Positions 1 to 6,873 of a stretch of 16,685 nt of DNA are shown piece by piece. Made by a program: the position numbers and the translations under genes. The DNA is taken from the NCBI GenBank assembly GCA_003501365.1, contig DNPP01000264.1, positions 1-16,685 on the forward strand, in the 5' to 3' direction. Below the pieces are notes generated by a model. The model ran no database searches. It saw only the letters and a list, made by a program, of their open reading frames with translations, and was not told the origin of the DNA. Source of the stretch: Bacillota bacterium (GTDB lineage Bacteria > Bacillota > UBA4882 > UBA8346). Within the stretch, counting starts at the first letter, position 1. Every line of letters begins with the position of its first letter.

Positions 1-281
1 TCATTTTAGAGCGGAGTTAACAGGATGATGCAGCATATAGCGATATTTTTTATTGGCTTATAAGAATTTGATGAGAGAATATCAGTTTTATTTGGTATTC
101 TCTTCTGATATCTTAAAATAGCAGAAACTCAATTTGGTAAAAAAATTTGCAATAAAAAATAGATTTGTTTCGTCTGTATAGTAAAGGATTATTTGGAGAA
201 TAAAACAGCGCAATAATTTAAAAGGTACTAAATAAAAAATAACCAGGGACTTAATAAATTTGGTTTTCTTGGTAGATGATA
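1..281. other. AT-rich upstream region without a gene
   Basis: No open frame with a ribosome binding site is visible on either strand in this AT-rich stretch. The only structure is a weak inverted repeat (arms AGAGAATA at 74-81 and TATTCTCT at 96-103, 14-nt loop). It could end a transcript entering from the left, but it lacks a clean T-run. No convincing -35/-10 pair for the following MarR gene could be assigned. Confidence 0.4.
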
Positions 282-295
282 GTCAGGTACCTGAC
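282..295. promoter_or_regulatory. Perfect 14-bp palindrome, candidate MarR operator
   Basis: GTCAGGTACCTGAC is a perfect palindrome 38 bp upstream of the MarR start codon. MarR dimers bind short palindromes near their own promoters and usually repress the operon they head. Position and symmetry therefore suggest autoregulation of the exporter operon. Direct binding is inferred, not shown. Confidence 0.5.
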
Positions 296-333
296 CATTT
301 AATTCGAAATAAAATATAAAGAAGGATATTGAT

Positions 334-951
334 ATGAGTGAATCGAGAAAAACGGTGATAGAACAGATGATGCAATTACAGATGCTTTTACATCGCTACC
401 AAATTCAGAACTTTATGTTTTTTGGCCCATGGGGCAACCCGAACAGAGGCCAAGGCCGTGTTTTGTCAATTCTGAAAATGAAACCCGAGATCAGTCAAAA
501 GGAATTAGGGTACTTATTAAATATGAGCAAGCAATCTTTGGCGGAGATACTTGGCAAATTGGAAAAAAAAGGCTATCTTATCAAAGAAACCTCCGATGAA
601 GACAAACGCAGTTTTAATATCAAACTGACTGAAAAGGGTGCAACGATTGCTGGCGATATGGATGACACCTCCACTGATTTGCAAAATCTTTTTGAAGGTT
701 TTAGGGATGAAGAACTAGCGAACTTCAGTGAGTATCTTAACCGGATTATCGAACGCTTAAAAGAACAATTTACCGGTGTGGATGATGATTTGCGGCAGCA
801 GATGATGGAAAGATTTATGGAACAACATCATCTTTTATTTCGCGGACATGATCATTGGTTTGACAGACATGATAGGATGGGCTTCTTCGGCGGCAAAATT
901 CTCAATAAAAGGCACAGACAGCACGACGATGATCCGAATGAAGATAAATAA
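334..951 (+). CDS. MarR-family transcriptional regulator with His/Asp-rich C-terminal tail
   Basis: Winged-helix DNA-binding regulator of 205 residues, longer than the usual ~140-160 of MarR proteins. The helix-turn-helix and wing lie at about residues 50-105 (the ISQKELGYLLNMSKQSLAEI region, then the wing ending near the conserved DEDKRSFNIKLTEKG). Flanking helices would form the dimer interface. The last ~40 residues (165-205) carry seven histidines and many Asp/Glu, which is not part of the MarR fold. The ATG has a GAAGGA ribosome site 7-8 bases upstream. The gene heads an exporter operon (next start 33 bp downstream) with a perfect palindrome in its leader. It is therefore probably the local repressor of the HlyD/ABC exporter, released by a small-molecule ligand. 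The family call is firm; the ligand is unknown. Confidence 0.88.
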   Translation: MSESRKTVIEQMMQLQMLLHRYQIQNFMFFGPWGNPNRGQGRVLSILKMKPEISQKELGYLLNMSKQSLAEILGKLEKKGYLIKETSDEDKRSFNIKLTEKGATIAGDMDDTSTDLQNLFEGFRDEELANFSEYLNRIIERLKEQFTGVDDDLRQQMMERFMEQHHLLFRGHDHWFDRHDRMGFFGGKILNKRHRQHDDDPNEDK

Positions 952-984
952 AAACAAAATCTATATAAGCAGGAGGTTATCAAT

Positions 985-1944
985 ATGAGTTCTGAGAAAA
1001 CAAATGGGTTCGGTTTGATGCCCAATAGCCAACCTTGGTATCGGAAAAAATTTTTATTACTATCAATTTTGGTAGGTACCATAGCGTTACTATTCATAAT
1101 AATTAACCTATGTTTTACCTCCGGTCATTATCTTTATATCGATAACGCCATGGTCGATGGTGAGAAGATATCGATCAGTTCTAAGTATCCTGGAAAAATT
1201 GCCAAGATGTTTGTTTCCGAAGGAAGTTTTGTAGACAAGGGACAATTGCTCGTGCAAATGGATGATGATGAACTTTTGGCTCAAAAAAGGCAGGCGGAAT
1301 CAAACATACTCTACAATGAAGAGAATGTTAAATTATGTACCTTAAACTTAGATAAAGCAACAGACGATTTCAACCGCACCCAAAACATTTATCAAATGGG
1401 AGTACTTCCAAAGGCGGAGTATGAACAAGCCAAAATAACATTAGATGCCAACAAAACCCAGAAAAAAATGGCTAATGCCCAGACAGATTCGGCAAAAGCA
1501 CAATTGAGTATTATTGAAAATCAGATGAAAACTTCCAAAATTTATGCGCCGGGCGATGGGGTGGTTGCCAAAAAATATTCCTCGGAAGGAGATGTAATAC
1601 AGTCGAGTCAGGTTATCTATACAATCTACAATCTACGCAATGTGTATGTTGTAGCCAATGTAGACGAGACCCAATTTAGGGATGTTCATCTTGGACAGAA
1701 AGCCTTAATTACCATTGATGCTTATCCAGGCTGTAAATTTAGGGGAAGTGTGGTATCGGTTACTCCTTGCACGGTTGCCCAGTTTACATCATCCCCAACT
1801 AATAATAATACCAGTGATTTTACCAAAGTGTCACAGGTGATATCTTTAAAAATCAGGCTGGATGACATATCCAATAACGATATTAAAGGACATTCGCCAA
1901 TATTGCCGGGCATGTATGTCGAAGTAAAACTGAAGGAGAAATAA
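985..1944 (+). CDS. HlyD/EmrA-type membrane fusion (periplasmic adaptor) protein
   Basis: 319-residue membrane-anchored adaptor. One N-terminal transmembrane segment lies at about 24-46. A split biotinyl/lipoyl-like domain follows: first half near 55-90 (KISISSKYPGKIAKMFVSEGSFVDKGQLL), second half near 180-215 (IYAPGDGVVAKKYSSEGDVI). A coiled-coil hairpin at about 90-180 separates the halves, followed by a beta-barrel. The region near 265-285 with NTSDFTKVSQ matches the EmrA-type signature (NATGNFTKVVQ in that family). Adaptors of this class link an inner-membrane exporter to the cell envelope or an outer-membrane channel. A strong AGGAGG site precedes the ATG, and the stop codon abuts the ATG of the ATPase gene, so the two are translationally linked. 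An EmrA-type adaptor usually partners an MFS pump; here it is paired with an ABC-2 exporter. Confidence 0.88.
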   Translation: MSSEKTNGFGLMPNSQPWYRKKFLLLSILVGTIALLFIIINLCFTSGHYLYIDNAMVDGEKISISSKYPGKIAKMFVSEGSFVDKGQLLVQMDDDELLAQKRQAESNILYNEENVKLCTLNLDKATDDFNRTQNIYQMGVLPKAEYEQAKITLDANKTQKKMANAQTDSAKAQLSIIENQMKTSKIYAPGDGVVAKKYSSEGDVIQSSQVIYTIYNLRNVYVVANVDETQFRDVHLGQKALITIDAYPGCKFRGSVVSVTPCTVAQFTSSPTNNNTSDFTKVSQVISLKIRLDDISNNDIKGHSPILPGMYVEVKLKEK

Positions 1945-2934
1945 ATGTATAGAAATTTAACAGCAAGAGAACTATCGGAATCTGCAATAAAGGCGCAGGG
2001 TCTGGTTAAAATATTCGGTGATAAGCGGGTAGTGGATGAAATCGACTTATCAGTACCCGCTGGAAAAGTGTACGGTATTCTCGGGCCGAATGGAGCCGGC
2101 AAGACCACAACGATCAACATATTAACGACGCTATTGAAACCGGACGGGGGGAGCGCTTGGATATTCGGACATGATATTCTGAAAGAAGCCGATACGATCC
2201 GGCAGTTAATTGGACTGACCGGGCAATATGCGTCACTCGATGAAAATCTGACCGCCTTTGAAAACCTATACATTTTTGCAAGGCTGCTGGGTTTCACTCA
2301 TGCGAATGCTGGTCAGAAAGCTTACGCTCTTTTGTCTGACTTCGGCTTAGAGGATGCTGCCACCAAGATCGTTTCGAAATTTTCCGGTGGTATGCGGCGG
2401 AGGCTGGATTTGGCGGCAAGCCTCATATCGGAACCTCCGTTGCTATTTCTGGATGAACCCACTACAGGGCTGGATCCTTATACCCGGTCGCAGATGTGGA
2501 ACGTAATCCGCCGGCTGGTTGATCAGGGTACTACCGTTTTACTAACCACGCAATATCTGGATGAAGCTGACCAGTTGGCCGACAGAATCGCGGTAATAGA
2601 TCACGGAAAAGTTGTTGCCGAAGGGACACCGGATGAGTTAAAGAAATCGGTCGGATCAACTTCACTCCATCTCCAACTGACCCGTCAGAGTGATGCCGAA
2701 AAAGCGATGGGTATGATCAAACGAACCCTTGGGACAGAAGGAGCTTTAACAGATAAGGCATCAATATCGGTTCCCATGAAAGACCCTGATGGTGTATTCG
2801 ATCTACTTTTAGTATTCCGTGATGCGGGAATCAGTCTGACAGAATTCAGTGTTCAGAAACCGACCCTGGATGAAGTATTTCTCACGATTACCGGACATAT
2901 TGCTAAAGAGCAGCAAACGGGGGGAAACGCATGA
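1945..2934 (+). CDS. ABC exporter ATP-binding protein, DrrA type
   Basis: 329-residue nucleotide-binding subunit of a daunorubicin-resistance-type ABC exporter. Visible motifs: Walker A GPNGAGKT (47-54), Q-loop Gln94, signature FSGGM (146-150), Walker B LLFLDEP (166-172) and D-loop GLD. The switch (H-loop) position carries Gln203 (LLTTQYLDEADQLADRI) instead of His, as is typical of DrrA-like proteins. The C-terminal extension ends with KPTLDEVFLTITG (305-317), the DrrA-type tail. It would power export by the ABC-2 permease encoded next. It starts directly after the HlyD stop (RBS GAAGGAG inside the HlyD 3' end), and its stop overlaps the permease ATG. Drug or lipid efflux is the family role; the substrate cannot be read from the sequence. 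Confidence 0.93.
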   Translation: MYRNLTARELSESAIKAQGLVKIFGDKRVVDEIDLSVPAGKVYGILGPNGAGKTTTINILTTLLKPDGGSAWIFGHDILKEADTIRQLIGLTGQYASLDENLTAFENLYIFARLLGFTHANAGQKAYALLSDFGLEDAATKIVSKFSGGMRRRLDLAASLISEPPLLFLDEPTTGLDPYTRSQMWNVIRRLVDQGTTVLLTTQYLDEADQLADRIAVIDHGKVVAEGTPDELKKSVGSTSLHLQLTRQSDAEKAMGMIKRTLGTEGALTDKASISVPMKDPDGVFDLLLVFRDAGISLTEFSVQKPTLDEVFLTITGHIAKEQQTGGNA

Positions 2935-3746
2935 ATAATATTCAATTATCATCCAAATCAAATATCAATCCGATTCAACAAAATAGTTTTGAACAGCTCA
3001 TCGACAACTCGATCGTGATGGCCTATCGGGGTATCTTAAAGATTTTCAGAAATCCCGAGCAGCTGTTTGATGTGACCTTAATGCCTATTATTTTTACTTT
3101 GATGTTCTCTTATATATTTGGCGGCGCTATTGCGGGCGGTGTACGGAATTATCTCCCGGTCATAATCCCCGGAATACTCGTGCAAACACTCTTGTCAGCT
3201 TCAATGACTATTGGAGTCCAGCTCCGGGAAGATATGGACAAAGGGGTTTTCAACCGATTTAAGTCATTGCCGATTGCGCGGATTTCTCCCTTAATCGGTG
3301 CCCTCCTTGCCAACATTGTCCGCTATTTGATTGCAACAATATTGACTTTTATGATGGGATTTTTAATTGGATTCAAAGCTTACGGGGGTATCACTGGAGT
3401 GATTTCCGCCGGTATGCTTGTTATATTTGTTGCATGGTCGATGAGCTGGGTATTCATTTTCCTGGGTGTTGTAACCCATTCAGCATCAAGCCTTTCGGGA
3501 TTATCTAACCTGATCATGATGCCACTCACATTTCTTTCGAACGCTTTTGTGCCAACCAATAGCTTTCCGAAAGCACTGCGTATTATCGCCAACATCAATC
3601 CCATTTCTCATCTTATTTCCGCAGTCAGGCTTCTCACCAACCATGGCATGATGGGACGGGAAATCTGGTTTTCACTTTTGGGCGGTATTATATTCATCGC
3701 AATATTTGCGCCGCTGTCATTAAAAGTATATATGAGCAAAGCATAA
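2931..3746 (+). CDS. ABC-2 type exporter permease, DrrB type
   Basis: 271-residue integral membrane protein with about six hydrophobic segments (roughly 48-66, 76-96, 122-147, 157-181, 188-206 and 246-266) after a hydrophilic N-terminus. The cytoplasmic stretch REDMDKGVFNRFKSLPIARISP (about 99-120) and the NINPISHLISAVRLL segment (221-235) are typical of DrrB/ABC-2 permeases. The latter shows the family's N-P-[IL]-[ST]-x-[LV] pattern. Its ATG overlaps the stop of the ATPase gene (ATGA), which implies coupled translation and a 1:1 complex. It is the last gene of the MarR-HlyD-DrrA-DrrB operon and is followed by a hairpin plus T-run. Export of a hydrophobic drug, lipid or metabolite is inferred. 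Confidence 0.92.
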   Translation: MNNIQLSSKSNINPIQQNSFEQLIDNSIVMAYRGILKIFRNPEQLFDVTLMPIIFTLMFSYIFGGAIAGGVRNYLPVIIPGILVQTLLSASMTIGVQLREDMDKGVFNRFKSLPIARISPLIGALLANIVRYLIATILTFMMGFLIGFKAYGGITGVISAGMLVIFVAWSMSWVFIFLGVVTHSASSLSGLSNLIMMPLTFLSNAFVPTNSFPKALRIIANINPISHLISAVRLLTNHGMMGREIWFSLLGGIIFIAIFAPLSLKVYMSKA

Positions 3747-3802
3747 GTTTATTTTAGAGAGCCGGGGTAGGTGTAATCTAGATGTGTAATACGGGAAAAG
3801 GG

Positions 3803-3831
3803 CCTCGTCTTTAACAGAGATGGGGTTTTAT
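3803..3831 (+). terminator. Rho-independent terminator of the exporter operon
   Basis: CCTCGTCT (3803-3810) pairs with AGATGGGG (3818-3825), including two G-U pairs, around a 7-nt loop. TTTTATTTTATTT follows directly. It lies 56 bp after the permease stop and in front of the convergent TetR gene's 3' end, so it separates the two transcription units. Confidence 0.7.
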
Positions 3832-3844
3832 TTTATTTCAAACG

Positions 3845-4441
3845 CTATTCAATTGAAACGTTTCTCTTAAAATTTTTCATCACGCCGTCATTCGTAAGGT
3901 TCCCCAGAAGCTGCACCACCTTTTCGAGATCCGGATTTTCTTCCCGAGTAAAGCAATACGTCATCACCCCAAGGAAAGCGGATATCATAAATTCTAACGT
4001 GCATTCCAAGCTGAAGTCATCCGCAGCGAGTGATTGAAGCTGCGGCCGTAACAATGCCCGTAAAAATGCTTTGTATACGTTTTTAATCTTTTCTTGAAAA
4101 GCGGGATCGCCGTTTTTCCCTAATAGAACAACAAAGTACTTTTTGTTTTTACTGTACACCTCGGTAAGATGTTTGAGTGGCAGATGAGCGCCCGTTTCCA
4201 TTATGATGTCTTGGATGATGGCTTGGTGCTTTTTGATATCCGGTAAAAGGGAGGCTTCTATTTGCTCCAGCACATCATAGACATCGGTAAAATATTCATA
4301 AAAGGTGCTCCGGTTGTAGCCGGCTTTAAGGGCGATCTCCCGCACCGATGTTTTCCCAATCCCTTCTTGGCTGTACAGGTCCCAAAACGCGTCCATCAGG
4401 TTTTTTCTCGTTTGCGCGGTAATTTCAGGATTATACTTCAT
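3845..4441 (-). CDS. TetR/AcrR-family transcriptional regulator
   Basis: 198-residue regulator. The N-terminal helix-turn-helix lies at about residues 12-58, with the recognition part GKTSVREIALKAGYNRSTFYEYF (29-51), a standard TetR signature. The C-terminal ~140 residues are all-helical and would form the ligand pocket and dimer interface; this half is family-variable. An AAGGGAAGGA ribosome site lies upstream of the ATG. The gene is divergent from the alpha/beta hydrolase and shares a compact promoter region containing a 12-bp palindrome. It is therefore likely to repress both itself and the hydrolase until a ligand, perhaps the hydrolase substrate, binds. The regulatory target is inferred from position. 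Confidence 0.9.
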   Translation of the reverse strand: MKYNPEITAQTRKNLMDAFWDLYSQEGIGKTSVREIALKAGYNRSTFYEYFTDVYDVLEQIEASLLPDIKKHQAIIQDIIMETGAHLPLKHLTEVYSKNKKYFVVLLGKNGDPAFQEKIKNVYKAFLRALLRPQLQSLAADDFSLECTLEFMISAFLGVMTYCFTREENPDLEKVVQLLGNLTNDGVMKNFKRNVSIE

Positions 4442-4496
4442 CTGGTTTTAATTTCCTTCCCTTTAAAAAATCCGACACTCCCATCGTGATTGACGG

Positions 4497-4525
4497 TTGA
4501 TGGCAGGCAGAGTGAAATCTATACT
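4497..4525 (+). promoter_or_regulatory. Promoter for the alpha/beta hydrolase gene
   Basis: TTGATG (4497-4502), a 17-bp spacer and TATACT (4520-4525) fit a sigma-70-type promoter. Transcription would start near 4532, within or beside the palindrome at 4534-4545. This is a pattern match only. Confidence 0.5.
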
Positions 4526-4528
4526 ATG

Positions 4529-4557
4529 ATTATACAACATGTTGTTGGAATTTTGAA
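4529..4557 (-). promoter_or_regulatory. Promoter for the TetR gene, overlapping the divergent promoter
   Basis: On the minus strand TTCAAA (4557-4552) and TATAAT (4534-4529), about 17 bp apart, form a plausible promoter facing the TetR gene. The palindrome 4534-4545 fills most of its spacer. The -10 is a perfect consensus; the -35 is weak. Confidence 0.45.
4534..4545. promoter_or_regulatory. 12-bp palindrome, candidate TetR operator
   Basis: ACAACATGTTGT is perfectly symmetric. It sits at the predicted start of the hydrolase transcript and between the -35 and -10 of the divergent TetR promoter, so one bound dimer could block both. TetR operators are commonly palindromes placed this way. Binding is inferred. 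Confidence 0.5.
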
Positions 4558-4593
4558 TCCACACAAGAGAAAAGAACGAAAGGAAGATCCTTT

Positions 4594-5805
4594 ATGAAGA
4601 ATGTAATATTTAAAAACGATTCGTTTGCTTTCGAGACGTTAAGGTTGCTCAGCGAAACGGCATACGGTATGGCTGATATCGCGGAGGTCCTCACCACTGC
4701 CGAAAAGATAACGGAAGGCGATGATGACAGCTGGTGCAGGGAGTGGACCGGGACGGCAAAAAGGCTCCACGCGGCTGCGGACGATTATGGTAAAAACGGG
4801 CACCGGGTTAGTGCCAAAAAAACGTATTTGCGGGCCTACAATTATTACCGTTCAGCGGAATTTTATCTGCATGGAAATCCAAACGATCCAAGGATCACCG
4901 AGCTGACCGAAGCAAGCTTCGCCTGTTTTGCAAAAGTGATGGAACTGAACGACCCGGCCATTGAAGCGGTAAAAATTCCCTATGAAGGAACAACGCTGCC
5001 CGGGCATTATTACAAGTGCCAAAAAACATTGAAACCGAGCCCCGTGCTGATCGTAATGACCGGTTTTGACGGTACGAAAGAAGAACTGTATGGAATGGCC
5101 ATGGCCGCCCTGGAACACGGCCTGAACTGCCTCGTATTTGAGGGGCCGGGGCAGGGCGAGGCTTTACACCGGCAGCACCTGTACTTCCGGTACGACTATG
5201 AGGCGGTGGTGACACCCGTGGTGGATTTTGTCCTCTCCCTTGATGGTGTCGACCCTGGCAAAATCGTTTTGATGGGTGTAAGCCTGGGCGGATATCTGGC
5301 ACCCAGAGCGGCTGCCTATGAGCATCGTCTGGCCGCCTGTGTCGCAAACGGCGGCGTATACAGCTTTGCAGACGCCCTTAAAAACCTATTGCCCGATAGC
5401 CGGTTTTTTGACATGGCCAGTACCGACCCGGACCAAGTCAATCAAAACTTTGCCAAAACGGCAAAAAACAATCCCACGCTCAAATGGGGCTGTGAGCACG
5501 GCATGTTCGTCTTTGGAGTCGACACCCCCGCTCAATTTCTTTTGAAGATCAAAGACTTTAGCATGGAAGGCGTCGCGGAAAAAATCCAGTGCCCCACGCT
5601 CATCGTGGATTCCGAGGAGGACAAGATGATGCCCGGTCAGGCAAAGCCGCTTTACGACGCGCTTACCTGTGAGAAAAGTTTTATGCTGTTTACTTCGGAC
5701 GAAGGTGCGGGCGAGCATGGCCAGTGCGGAGCCAAGCTGCTTGCCAATGAGCGCATCCTCTCCTGGATCGATGAGCGGCTCTTGAATTCGGCGTCAGGTA
5801 AATAA
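4594..5805 (+). CDS. Alpha/beta hydrolase, FrsA / 2,6-dihydroxypseudooxynicotine-hydrolase-like
   Basis: 403-residue serine hydrolase with an N-terminal helical region (about 1-125) and a catalytic alpha/beta core. The nucleophile elbow is GVSLGG, with Ser230. The acid is probably Asp343 in TLIVDSEEDKMMP and the base His375 in GEHGQ, giving a Ser-Asp-His triad in the expected order. EGPGQGE (183-189), before the elbow, is typical of the family that includes dihydroxypseudooxynicotine C-C hydrolase and FrsA-like proteins. It would cleave an ester or a C-C bond in a small organic substrate in the cytoplasm. An AAAGGAAG site precedes the ATG. It is divergent from a TetR gene that probably controls it. 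Its GC content looks clearly higher than that of the genes on either side, which may reflect transfer. The substrate is unknown. Confidence 0.87.
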   Translation: MKNVIFKNDSFAFETLRLLSETAYGMADIAEVLTTAEKITEGDDDSWCREWTGTAKRLHAAADDYGKNGHRVSAKKTYLRAYNYYRSAEFYLHGNPNDPRITELTEASFACFAKVMELNDPAIEAVKIPYEGTTLPGHYYKCQKTLKPSPVLIVMTGFDGTKEELYGMAMAALEHGLNCLVFEGPGQGEALHRQHLYFRYDYEAVVTPVVDFVLSLDGVDPGKIVLMGVSLGGYLAPRAAAYEHRLAACVANGGVYSFADALKNLLPDSRFFDMASTDPDQVNQNFAKTAKNNPTLKWGCEHGMFVFGVDTPAQFLLKIKDFSMEGVAEKIQCPTLIVDSEEDKMMPGQAKPLYDALTCEKSFMLFTSDEGAGEHGQCGAKLLANERILSWIDERLLNSASGK

Positions 5806-5829
5806 AACGAACGGACAAGAGGTGAAACC

Positions 5830-5931
5830 GGTATCATCTATCGCTTCGACAGGAATCGAACCTTAGCACATACAAGCAACGGATTAGAAGTCCGTTGCTC
5901 TTTGTATGAACGAGGGATTTTAAGTCCCTTA
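5830..5931 (-). other. tRNA-like remnant: two anticodon-arm-like hairpins and a T-loop-like sequence
   Basis: Read on the minus strand, AGGGA-CTTAAAA-TCCCT (around 5913-5930) has the shape of a Leu(UAA) anticodon arm. ACGGA-CTTCTAA-TCCGT (about 5879-5895), preceded by GAGCA, has the shape of an Arg(UCU) anticodon arm. Further along, GGTTCGATTCC (about 5851-5861) matches a T-loop. Each loop is 7 nt, with T at position 33 and A at 37. D-arms and acceptor stems are missing, so no tRNA can be made. The second hairpin is reinforced by outer arms CATACA/TGTATG. It could be a scar of tRNA DNA, an integration-site remnant, or terminators that resemble tRNA by chance. Confidence 0.35.
5875..5899 (+). 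terminator. Strong hairpin downstream of the hydrolase gene
   Basis: AGCAACGGA (5875-5883) pairs perfectly with TCCGTTGCT (5891-5899) around TTAGAAG. CATACA/TGTATG outside extends the stem past a 3-nt bulge. It lies 70 bp after the hydrolase stop. Only CTTT follows, so termination is uncertain. The same bases form the tRNA-like arm described for 5830-5931. Confidence 0.35.
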
Positions 5932-6015
5932 TGTTTAATTTGGTTAGAATGGATAATATTGATATAAGCGATCCGAGCTAATGCTAATAATGTTTCAGAG
6001 TATGTTTATTAATAC

Positions 6016-6321
6016 TTATATCAGAGCCTCTACTTTTGCCGGAGTGAAAATAAGCTGCTTATCTTTTGCTTCTGCTGTACCTGTGAGTCGATAACCTTTA
6101 GGGCCGCCATCCTTTGTCGCCCCTACAATCCATGTATTTCTGTTTGCCATCAAATTCTTCTGCGTTGTCTCCATCTTGTAAATACCAAAGACCACTTTGT
6201 CGTTTAGGACTTCGCCTTTTCCCGTAATAATAGGATGAGGAGTTCCGTCTTCATCTACCGTAACAAGCGATAGAAATGCCGAACTTTCGATAACTTTCTT
6301 TACATCCTCATTGATAACCAT
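6016..6321 (-). CDS. Pyridoxamine 5'-phosphate oxidase-like (FMN-binding split-barrel) protein
   Basis: 101-residue protein resembling the small split beta-barrel flavoproteins of the pyridoxamine-phosphate-oxidase superfamily. Strand patterns AFLSLVTVDEDGTPHPIITGKGEVLNDKVVFGIYKMETTQKNL and GYRLTGTAEA match that fold. The 'L-x-T-V-D-x-D-G-x-P' opening is the usual family entry, and the TTQKNL stretch corresponds to the part that contacts flavin phosphate. It is shorter than typical members (~120-150 residues), so it is a minimal version. An AGGAGGT ribosome site sits 7 bases before the ATG. Members bind FMN, F420 or haem and act as reductases or oxidases; the exact activity is unknown. It is divergent from a Cys-rich HxlR regulator across a 121-bp promoter region with an inverted repeat, so it is likely that regulator's target. 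Confidence 0.8.
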   Translation of the reverse strand: MVINEDVKKVIESSAFLSLVTVDEDGTPHPIITGKGEVLNDKVVFGIYKMETTQKNLMANRNTWIVGATKDGGPKGYRLTGTAEAKDKQLIFTPAKVEALI

Positions 6322-6345
6322 ATTTCTACCTCCTAAAAATTGTTT

Positions 6346-6373
6346 GGTAGTTCTTTACTTTGTTTTTACTACC
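6346..6373. promoter_or_regulatory. Inverted repeat, candidate operator of the first HxlR regulator
   Basis: GGTAGT (6346-6351) and ACTACC (6368-6373) form an inverted repeat that covers the -35 region of the + strand promoter and lies between the divergent flavoprotein and HxlR genes. HxlR/YodB-type factors bind short AT-rich dyads with TA-C-T-A half sites. Another ACTAC follows at 6386-6390. Assignment is by position. Confidence 0.4.
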
Positions 6374-6382
6374 AGGTATAAT
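6354..6382 (+). promoter_or_regulatory. Promoter of the HxlR-DJ-1 transcript
   Basis: TTTACT (6354-6359), a 17-bp spacer and a perfect TATAAT (6377-6382) lie about 60 bp before the HxlR ATG. The -35 lies inside the inverted repeat, which suggests autoregulation. Confidence 0.5.
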
Positions 6383-6442
6383 ATTACTACTGTGATATTT
6401 TATTTTCAATTACCCAGAATATAATGAGTAGGTACGGTAAAT

Positions 6443-6808
6443 ATGATTGCAGAACCAAATAACTGCTATAAAAGTCCCTGTAATAATAAATGCCCATGTA
6501 AGGATTACTGCCCATTAGGGATTGCTTTGAAGTTGATAGGAGGAAAATGGAAGATACCTATTCTATGTTCCTTACATCAAGATGGAGCGACAAGATATAA
6601 TGAGCTTAAACGTAAAATTAGCGGCATAACGAACACAATGTTGGCTAGCTCCTTAAAAGAATTGGAAAATGATGGCATGCTATACCGCAAACAGTATGAT
6701 GAAATGCCTGTGCGAGTAGAATATACTTTAACGGCTGCCTGTGATGAACTAATGCCAATTTTGAATCAACTTGCACTTTGGGGAGTAAAGATGAACAATG
6801 CTTCATGA
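6443..6808 (+). CDS. HxlR-family regulator with five N-terminal cysteines
   Basis: 121-residue winged-helix regulator of the HxlR/DUF24 family. Core motifs are clear: CPLGIALKLIGGKWKIPIL (23-41), TRYNELKRKISGITNTML (the recognition region), LKELENDGMLYRKQYDEMPVRVEYTLT (the wing) and a C-terminal LALWG dimer helix. Family members such as YodB, CatR and HypR sense diamide, quinones or hypochlorite through a conserved N-terminal cysteine, here Cys23. This protein also has Cys8, Cys13, Cys17 and Cys19 before it, which is unusual and suggests a disulfide-switch or metal site. The ribosome site (TAGGTACGG) is poor. The DJ-1 gene starts 65 bp downstream in the same direction, and the flavoprotein gene diverges upstream; both are likely targets. 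Confidence 0.9.
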   Translation: MIAEPNNCYKSPCNNKCPCKDYCPLGIALKLIGGKWKIPILCSLHQDGATRYNELKRKISGITNTMLASSLKELENDGMLYRKQYDEMPVRVEYTLTAACDELMPILNQLALWGVKMNNAS

Positions 6809-6873
6809 CTATGTTTCTATCAAAATATTACCCTCACAGACTCCAAAATTAGGATCAATTCAGGGAGGCCCTT

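Noticed and set aside
73..104. Hairpin in the left intergenic region as a terminator
   Set aside because: AT-rich 8-bp arms with a 14-nt loop and no uninterrupted T-run; too weak to call.
1722..2297. 191-codon open frame on the minus strand across the HlyD/DrrA junction
   Set aside because: It overlaps two clear genes, is Ser-rich as expected of an antisense frame, and shows no domain.
4476..4514. CACTC/CCATC and GATGG/GAGTG nested repeats in the TetR-hydrolase promoter region
   Set aside because: The half sites are unequally spaced and interrupted; the perfect palindrome at 4534-4545 is the better operator candidate.
4852..5718. Long open frames antisense to the hydrolase gene
   Set aside because: The higher GC of the hydrolase gene keeps antisense frames open. 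They have no ribosome sites, and the hydrolase frame carries all catalytic motifs.
5960..6023. Inverted repeat TGATATAAG / CTTATATCA around the 3' end of the split-barrel flavoprotein gene
   Set aside because: The arms are 9 bp, AT-only apart from one G/C each, and 46 bp apart. No T-run follows, so it could easily arise by chance.
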